NCBI GenBank assembly: GCA_002633005.1
Contig: NMRA01000134.1
Location: 525,696-589,695, forward strand
Length of the DNA stretch: 64,000 nt
Source of the DNA: Phoronis australis
Lineage: Eukaryota; Phoronida; Phoronidae
Direction of reading: 5' to 3'
The notes under the pieces are model-generated. The model saw nothing but the letters and a program-made list of their open reading frames with translations, made no database searches and was not told the origin of the DNA. A program made the translations under genes and the position numbers. This document shows, piece by piece, positions 59,401 through 64,000 of the stretch. Position 1 is the stretch's first letter, and every line of letters starts with the position of its first letter.

Positions 59401-62358
59401 TTTCTTTACTGAAATTGTACTGTGGGCGGCCATTTTTCAAAAAATCGTTTGTAGAGCTCTAGCTGTGTGGTCCTTAATGGAATTTTCGGAAATTTGTATC
59501 TATATAGATCTCATCTACGGCTATCTGAGGTGTGAGTCCGTTTCTTGCCACGACTTACAGTTCTCAAGTTATTCGAGATTTTATGGTTTGATATCTGCTT
59601 TTTTATTAACCGATTCCTCAATGCACTATTGTTGGTTTACTGTACGTATATTATTGTCATGAATGTTGGGGTCATGGTGGGTGCTCTTGCTTTCGTAGTC
59701 GACCTCACTTCTCTAACTTTTTCGTTCGAACTCATTAAGTGTCACTTAGAGCGCTTCCATTTGGCAGGCACAGGTGCAAAAGGTGAGAAAATTTCTTTGT
59801 GTCTGTTGTGTGGGTTCAGGAGGCAGCGTCAGTTTTCTTGCTAGAGCTGTTCTATTTCTATGTGCTCCATTTGAGGAACATAAACGTTTTTCATGCGGAG
59901 ATGGAGTCGCAAACAATCTATAGACATATGTAACTTGAAGCAACATCACAACCTTCTGTTAGGATGTATGAATCCCCTTGCAGGTGTCATGGCTTTTCTA
60001 ATAGCGCACTGCACCCTCTTTTGGCTTTAGCAGTTGACTTTGTGCTCTGACTGAATTTCCTTGCACTCATTTCAAAGCTCTTCAAATTTGATGAGACAGG
60101 TAATGTGCATAGCTCTGACATCCCATTGAGTATTGTGCAAAATGAATTTCGGTTTCATATGTTCAGAGTAAAAGAAAAAACACCAAAATGTAGGAAATGA
60201 GCTGACATGTTTCCAAACATTCTTGGGGTAGACCCTAGAAAGGTCCCTTATGCATTTCCATGGTCTTTTAATTTTGGGAAGTAGGGTGTGCTACCTCACT
60301 ACATAGCACACCTACAAAATCTGCCCTTGTTCGTCACTTTGTTTCTCCAACTGTTTCTAAGCAACTTCCTTCCCTAACTACTGGGCTCAATGAGATAGTA
60401 TCCAAGAGTTCAGTGACATTTCACACGGACATTTATCTTGAATTGGTCTTTGTAACTGCCATTAACATCTGTATCTTTGCAACACCAACTGGTGCTTCCA
60501 TGCATTTTGCAGCATCCTCAAATAACTGCAGTTCTAAAGCAAGACGAACATTGAAAAACGTGGAGCTTTATTCGCTACATGAAAAAAATGACAAAAAATC
60601 AACAGAAAAATTATCTGTTTCTACTAGAAAAGTTGTCTTTTGATATTCTACTAACCTAAATGTAAACTTGCCCAGACTGAAACTTCTTTACATAACTAAA
60701 ACCCAAATACTTGTAACGAAAATTTGACGTTTTGTTTTCAGTTTTTGCTAGCTGGTGCCCATGCACGGGTTTAACGAGACAGTGAGCTTGAATGGCACAT
60801 TGTCATAGCCTGCAACTTCCATCAGTTGGGAACTCCATGCAGGAAGAATGAATAATGGCCATTTCCAAAGGGCATGAATATAAATGATTGAAACAGATTA
60901 CACAGAATGCAATTGATCGGCGAAAAATGCCATATATTATTGTACCTGTAAACATAAGATACTAACCTTCAAACATTCTAGCTTACAATGTGCCTGTAAT
61001 GTCTGGTAATCACAATTTGCATTTGAGCCATTTGGCAAAATCGACTAAACAACATACAAAATACACCAATTTTGAACTATCAGTTACACTAGTAAATACC
61101 ATCACTTTCATTACAGTATTTTTCCAATATTTTTTCAAAAAATTTAATTCAAATCGAATGGTGGTGCGATACACCAAAAAACAACAAATCTGTTTTCCAG
61201 CAGTGTTCAACTAAAAACCTTTCACTCAGCTCCTCACGACGATGTTTTGTGTTCAACATGTCTGAAAACTCACCACCCAACCACGGCTCTGCAAATCTCG
61301 ATATCTCGATACTTTTTTGCTGATCCACACTAATTTCCCTGATACACCGTGCTGAAGTCAGAGTGATGAAACAGCGAATTGCCCTTCTTGTTTATAAATG
61401 TTTTTTATGCCTCGGATTAGTCGCTTTCAAAATTCAACATCGACATTTTGATATGATTTCAAAAGCATGCTTGGCTAATAGTGCTAAAAACCCACCGAGA
61501 ATGTGTTTCCTTACGACATCCACGTTTGGCTTCAAGTTGCCAGAAAGAATTTTAAAGAATGAAAGAAATAATTTCAAGATTCAACTTAGGCCGACTAAAG
61601 AATAGAATCTTATCTCTGATCCCACCCACCATTGCAGTGGTTGGCAGGTCTGCATTTCACAGTCTGTTAAACATGTTGTACTTCTACAGTTTTGGTTTTT
61701 TGACAAAACAGGAGGTAGAAGTGCCAAACAACCGCATAATTTTTTCTCTAGTCTTGTAAATTAGCTGTAACTTCCCTTGGTCAATAGCTACTCTTAATTG
61801 ACAGGTATGTACACAGATGAACAACCAAGTAACTTCAACAACATGGTAGAAACATTAGGACTTTTAATGAGTGACCGATGACAAAAAAGGAAAATTTTCC
61901 AGATAATGTATGGTTCTACAAATAAAGACTGATGTGATGGAAATATTTTTCTTTTCCAAAATGTATCTGCAAGAAAAGTTTTTGCATGAAAAAGTCGAAA
62001 TAATAAAAAAGAGATGACAAGGCAACAAGAAATTACAAGCCTCGAAATATGTTGTGAAAATGCAGTGGGACCATGTGAAGTATATATAGCATGATTGCAC
62101 CTGGTACAGAAAAAAGCAGGCAATGGACTTTGTCAATTCAGTAAGTTCACACTCTGGGGTGTACCTACAAATCTTCATTAGTCAGCAACAAATTTAAAGG
62201 CACCCCCATGAGTGATTTCTGCAGGAGCCCCATACCATAGCTCACCTTACAACCCTCGCAGGATGTCACCCCATAGTGGTACCCCGATGCTTTGTCACCA
62301 CACACTTTACATGGCACGAATGACTGTTTGCTGCTGTTAGAGTCTGCTACCTGGACCT
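44199..62358 (-). CDS. E78: E78-type nuclear receptor (NR1E), 5' end not found; 7 coding exons
   Basis: Exons in transcript order are 62358-62246, 58406-58265, 56040-55832, 47848-47716, 47010-46847, 46205-46100 and 44473-44199 (1142 bp, about 380 residues). It is a ligand-type transcription factor: a DNA-binding domain with two C4 zinc fingers ([24 protein letters not shown]), P-box EGCKG and hallmark [16 protein letters not shown] plus [18 protein letters not shown], which I recognise as E78/NR1E rather than E75, Rev-erb or PPAR. The T/A-box continues [12 protein letters not shown]. The ligand-binding domain holds the signature [20 protein letters not shown] and ends in an intact AF-2 helix PLLSEIFD. 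In insects E78 is an early ecdysone-response gene; its ligand is unknown. The first listed exon starts in phase, needing one base from an upstream exon, so the A/B region and start codon lie further upstream, probably beyond the window. Confidence 0.95.
44640..44795 (+). repeat. About 45-bp tandem repeat, 3-4 copies
   Basis: Units CTTGTCACAGTGTGTCA(T/C)TTAT-TACC-AGC with indels. The copy near 44715 is partial. It lies in the last intron of the E78-type gene. Confidence 0.85.
44800..46040. other. Last intron of the E78-type gene, remainder
   Basis: No recognised exon or element. Confidence 0.45.
46100..46205 (-). CDS. E78: E78-type exon: LBD helices 7-8 region
   Basis: The acceptor is TCCTTTCAG before 46205 and the donor is ACATCTG|GTGAGT after 46100. 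It encodes [20 protein letters not shown], the conserved helix 8 motif of NR1 receptors. Confidence 0.95.
46225..46577 (+). repeat. 17-bp minisatellite, about 20 copies
   Basis: Unit ATGCCATGGATACAGTG (or ACGCC...) with few variants. Because 17 is not a multiple of three and the unit has no stop in any frame, all three minus frames stay open and give Trp/His/Ile-rich frames. It lies only about 20 bp upstream (in transcript sense) of an E78-type exon acceptor. Confidence 0.97.
46847..47010 (-). CDS. E78: E78-type exon: LBD signature (helices 3-5)
   Basis: The acceptor is CCTTTCCAG before 47010 and the donor is TATTCA|GTAAGT after 46847. [20 protein letters not shown] is the nuclear-receptor LBD signature with the expected Phe...Leu...DQ...LL-K layout. 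Confidence 0.96.
47716..47848 (-). CDS. E78: E78-type exon: LBD helices 1-3
   Basis: The acceptor is GCATTGCAG before 47848 and the donor is GTACCAG|GTTAGT after 47716. It encodes [17 protein letters not shown] and [16 protein letters not shown], the usual helix 3 entry. Confidence 0.93.
47900..48300. repeat. TACTGT-rich low-complexity tract
   Basis: Repeated TACTGTA, ACTGTG and GTACTG phrases with no fixed period. Intronic. Confidence 0.75.
48310..52700. other. Large E78-type intron, unassigned part
   Basis: No exon joins in the required phase were found. Frames at 48655-48975 and 48923-49279 have no domain. The one notable site is a CTCF-like sequence at 49619. Confidence 0.5.
49619..49632 (+). 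promoter_or_regulatory. CTCF-like site
   Basis: CCACTAGAGGGCAC fits the core CTCF consensus CCASYAGRKGGCRS at all 14 positions. Presence of CTCF in this species and use of the site are assumptions. Confidence 0.35.
52762..53051 (+). repeat. 37-bp minisatellite, 8 copies
   Basis: ATTCAGCGCTATGGATTG followed by TGCATTTGTCACAGGCTAC starts every 37 bp from 52762 to 53021. All three plus frames stay open through it, giving spurious Cys-rich frames. Confidence 0.97.
53275..53586 (+). pseudogene. Fragment resembling P2X7-type C-terminal cysteine domain
   Basis: A 103-codon frame begins at an ATG 15 bp after an in-frame stop. It contains [16 protein letters not shown], then [19 protein letters not shown]. 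This Cys-x-Cys-Cys-x-Glu-Ile, 'C..(H/Y)P.F....L' layout is that of the P2X7 intracellular C-terminal domain, which occurs as a stand-alone module in many invertebrate proteins. The expected following segment (VLQTA.....Y) is absent or out of frame, and no preceding WC..C.C motif is seen, so it looks broken. It lies on the strand opposite the E78-type gene, inside its intron, next to a dispersed repeat. Confidence 0.5.
53699..54046 (+). repeat. Dispersed repeat, copy B
   Basis: Same-strand relative of 22190-22516 at roughly 75-80 percent by eye. It begins shortly after the P2X7-like fragment. Confidence 0.7.
54100..55800. other. Large E78-type intron, distal part
   Basis: AT-rich, no exon or recognised element. 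Confidence 0.5.
55832..56040 (-). CDS. E78: E78-type exon: C-terminal extension of DBD and hinge
   Basis: The acceptor is CTGTTCTAG before 56040 and the donor is TCACTG|GTTAGT after 55832. It starts by completing Ser, then [11 protein letters not shown] (T/A box), a Ser/Gln hinge and [20 protein letters not shown]. Confidence 0.95.
56050..57890. other. Intron of the E78-type gene
   Basis: No recognised exon or element. Confidence 0.5.
57962..58107. repeat. 74-bp tandem duplication
   Basis: GAGCTGCCCAAACCCTGTA...GCTGAATGACAC occurs twice, 74 bp apart, with one substitution noticed. Confidence 0.95.
58265..58406 (-). CDS. E78: E78-type exon: second zinc finger
   Basis: The acceptor is GTGACGCAG before 58406 and the donor is AGGGACT|GTAAGT after 58265. 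Its 47 codons run from [10 protein letters not shown] to [11 protein letters not shown] and contain all four cysteines of finger 2. Confidence 0.97.
58594..58664 (-). repeat. tRNA-like sequence (SINE head or pseudo-tRNA)
   Basis: Minus strand: an A-box-like TGGCCTGGTGGGATAAATG and a strong B-box GGGTTCGAGTC. The 5' GGCAGGG does not pair with the 3' end, so it is not a functional tRNA. Confidence 0.5.
58930..62150. other. Intron between the two zinc-finger exons
   Basis: No recognised exon. A small perfect palindrome, GTGTGCTA-N10-TAGCACAC, lies at about 60286. The frames present are short and featureless. Confidence 0.5.
62246..62358 (-). CDS. E78: E78-type exon: first zinc finger
   Basis: The acceptor is TTATTGCAG before 62358 and the donor is TGTAAG|GTGAGC after 62246. 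It encodes a short linker ([14 protein letters not shown]) and [20 protein letters not shown] up to the P-box lysine. Two bases at its start belong to a codon begun in an upstream exon not found here. Confidence 0.96.
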
Positions 62359-62399
62359 CTGCAATAATAAGAAGCAGATTAACATGGAGATGAACATAG

Positions 62400-63720
62400 A
62401 CTAGCACTGTTTAAATCCTTTTGTGGACACAGCTTGTATTCTGAAGTGAGGGAAGTGTAAGGCACTAGTCTTCTGCAAACTACACTGCTAAAGGATTTCT
62501 TTGAAAGTTTGCACCATGATTTCAGACATGACTCAGTGAAGCTTACTATACTTCAATGGAAGCAATAGAGCTTAAATTATGTCTTTGAAACCTGAGAACA
62601 CAGATCCTTAAGACTTGTTGCAAGTCTTCTAAGCAATTCACCTACACGAATCTTGTAACCTGAAGCTGCACAATAAAATAAAATAAAATGTCCAGAAATT
62701 ATCCAATTGTCAAGTTTATACCCACCTTGTGACAAGCTTCAATTGAGATGACATCTATTAACCTATATCCAAACTCCCAAGATGGTTCATATTTCTATTG
62801 CTTATGATTATTCATTTTCAAATACCGTACTGATTGGGGTTTAAACCCAGGCCTAGCAAGGGCTTATATTTTTTAAGAAGTCTGGGAAGAGCATTTATAT
62901 GAGCAGCTGAACAACTGACTTAAGTCAACAGGCAGACTGAAGCAATAGGCAAACACAGACAGTGCAATTCTTGTCAGTCATGTATGGGTTTTGGAAGGTG
63001 AAGTCCTATGCAGACAATGTTCACAGGGACATGGGCTCAAATTCCCGAATAAACAAGGTGGGCGTGGAACCAAGCAAGGACATCTAAAACTAAAAATACT
63101 CTTAATATGATGGTGGACACTTAATGTGTGCGTTAACCTGTGCAGGTATATAACATGACAGGCAATGAAGTATTATGATGAAGATATGTAGCACCCAATT
63201 ATAAGTCTGATAAGGCTTGGCACTTCATAAAAGTTAGCTGCCACCATAACATTGTCATGCGTGGTGAATTTTGTCTGTAAGGTCCCACACTTGAAAGCAA
63301 AGCTGCTGATATGTTACACCAAACCTGGACAAATAGGACAGCACAGCTGTCATCTCAGAAGTTCATAACACAATAGATAATTGTCTAGCACACATATCCC
63401 AGGTGATAACAAATTCTGCACCAGTAAATTTATTAAATGCAAGATCGCTTCCTCAAAAAACCTTTTCACTTTTCACAGAACTGAATTCCAGCCTAAAACT
63501 GCACTTTAAATATCCAAAAATCTCCAACAGGTCTTAGGGATGAGTTATTAGCACTAATGACTAGGCATGAGTTAGCACCACTATTCACTAGAGATGTCCC
63601 GCCAACTTGTGACGTGGCACTACAGTTTCTCCAATTTAGAGCATAACATGATAAAAACCAAATTTTATTGAACCAAAATTCCTCATCATAATTAAATGGG
63701 ACAAAGAATTCACTTGAGTG
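62400..63720. other. Upstream of first identified E78-type exon
   Basis: No A/B-domain exon with the required donor phase could be recognised. It holds a short TAAAA-type run (AAATAAAATAAAATG at 62674). Confidence 0.4.
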
Positions 63721-63721
63721 A

Positions 63722-63853
63722 TTAACGAGAGCGCTCGGAGGAGCGACACTTGGCGGAACTAATCGAAAAGACGACGATGAGGGAGACGACGACAATCAAG
63801 ACGATCACGGCGGCAATTATGAGTAAGACGATAATACGATAACATTCATGTGA
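63722..63853 (-). CDS. Possible terminal exon encoding a membrane helix
   Basis: After a pyrimidine-rich acceptor (CTCTATTTGATTTCTTCGCTAG, exon from 63853) a phase-0 frame runs 43 codons to TAA. It encodes SHECYR, a hydrophobic run of about 24 residues (IIVLLIIAAVIVLIVVV and on) and a short basic, Cys/Ser-containing tail (KCRSSERSR). The frame is closed by the acceptor TAG itself and has no ATG, so if real it is the last exon of a minus-strand gene starting beyond the window. The GTC-rich codons could instead be low-complexity DNA. Confidence 0.25.
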   Translation of the reverse strand, partial: SHECYRIIVLLIIAAVIVLIVVVSLIVVFSISSAKCRSSERSR

Positions 63854-64000
63854 CTAGCGAAGAAATCAAATAGAGAGCAGACAATCAACTACAATAAAGA
63901 ACAATAGATAGCCCAGCATGACGGACGAGTCATGTCTGTTCCCACATTCTAAAATAGGTGGCGCTATGTGACGGTCTGCAAAGCAAAGTTATGTTTACAA

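Noticed and set aside
63493-63795. 100-codon Ser-rich minus frame, considered as an E78 A/B domain exon
   Set aside because: It starts at TTG rather than ATG, its Ser run comes from a GTC/TCG repeat, and I found no donor with the phase needed by the first zinc-finger exon.

Overview
This is metazoan nuclear DNA: AT-rich, with genes split into short exons by GT-AG introns, many minisatellites and decayed mobile elements. It carries four recognisable protein-coding genes. The order and strands are NKAPD1-like (+), ATP5PF (-), GABPA (+) and an E78-type nuclear receptor (-, its 5' end not found here). E78 (NR1E) is missing from vertebrates and typical of protostomes, so I infer an invertebrate, most likely a lophotrochozoan; the species cannot be fixed from the sequence. 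Exon joins were made by eye. For the three complete genes the summed coding length is divisible by three with matching splice phases at every junction (696, 420 and 1752 bp), and the receptor part is equally consistent.

Layout. 1-4.7 kb: no host gene; a decayed hAT-type transposase lies on the minus strand at 1.7-2.2 kb. 4.7-11.7 kb: NKAPD1-like gene, with minisatellites in its first introns. 11.7-14.3 kb: tail-to-tail intergenic gap. 14.3-17.2 kb: ATP5PF. 17.2-23.6 kb: head-to-head interval between ATP5PF and GABPA, with a candidate shared promoter at about 18.1-18.5 kb and then a 1.3 kb tandem duplication with a single N at its junction. 23.6-37.4 kb: twelve-coding-exon GABPA, with an unusual N-terminal extension made partly of two duplicated exons; its introns hold a promoter-like motif cluster, a 44-bp repeat array, a MITE-like element and a Penelope-like remnant. 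37.4-44.2 kb: tail-to-tail gap. 44.2-62.4 kb: seven coding exons of the E78-type receptor, with a P2X7-C-terminus-like fragment in its 8 kb intron. 62.4-64 kb: unassigned, with one possible terminal exon encoding a membrane helix.

How the genes relate. GABPA is the DNA-binding half of GABP/NRF-2, an activator of nuclear genes for mitochondrial proteins. ATP5PF encodes coupling factor 6 of mitochondrial ATP synthase. In human the two genes are also adjacent and divergent, so the pairing of a mitochondrial regulator with a mitochondrial target is conserved here. NKAPD1 and E78 have no evident functional link to that pair.

All three single-N positions (20229, 25221, 34522) sit at junctions between near-identical direct repeats. 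They are best explained as assembly joins of two haplotypes, so those duplications should not be taken as real without read support.
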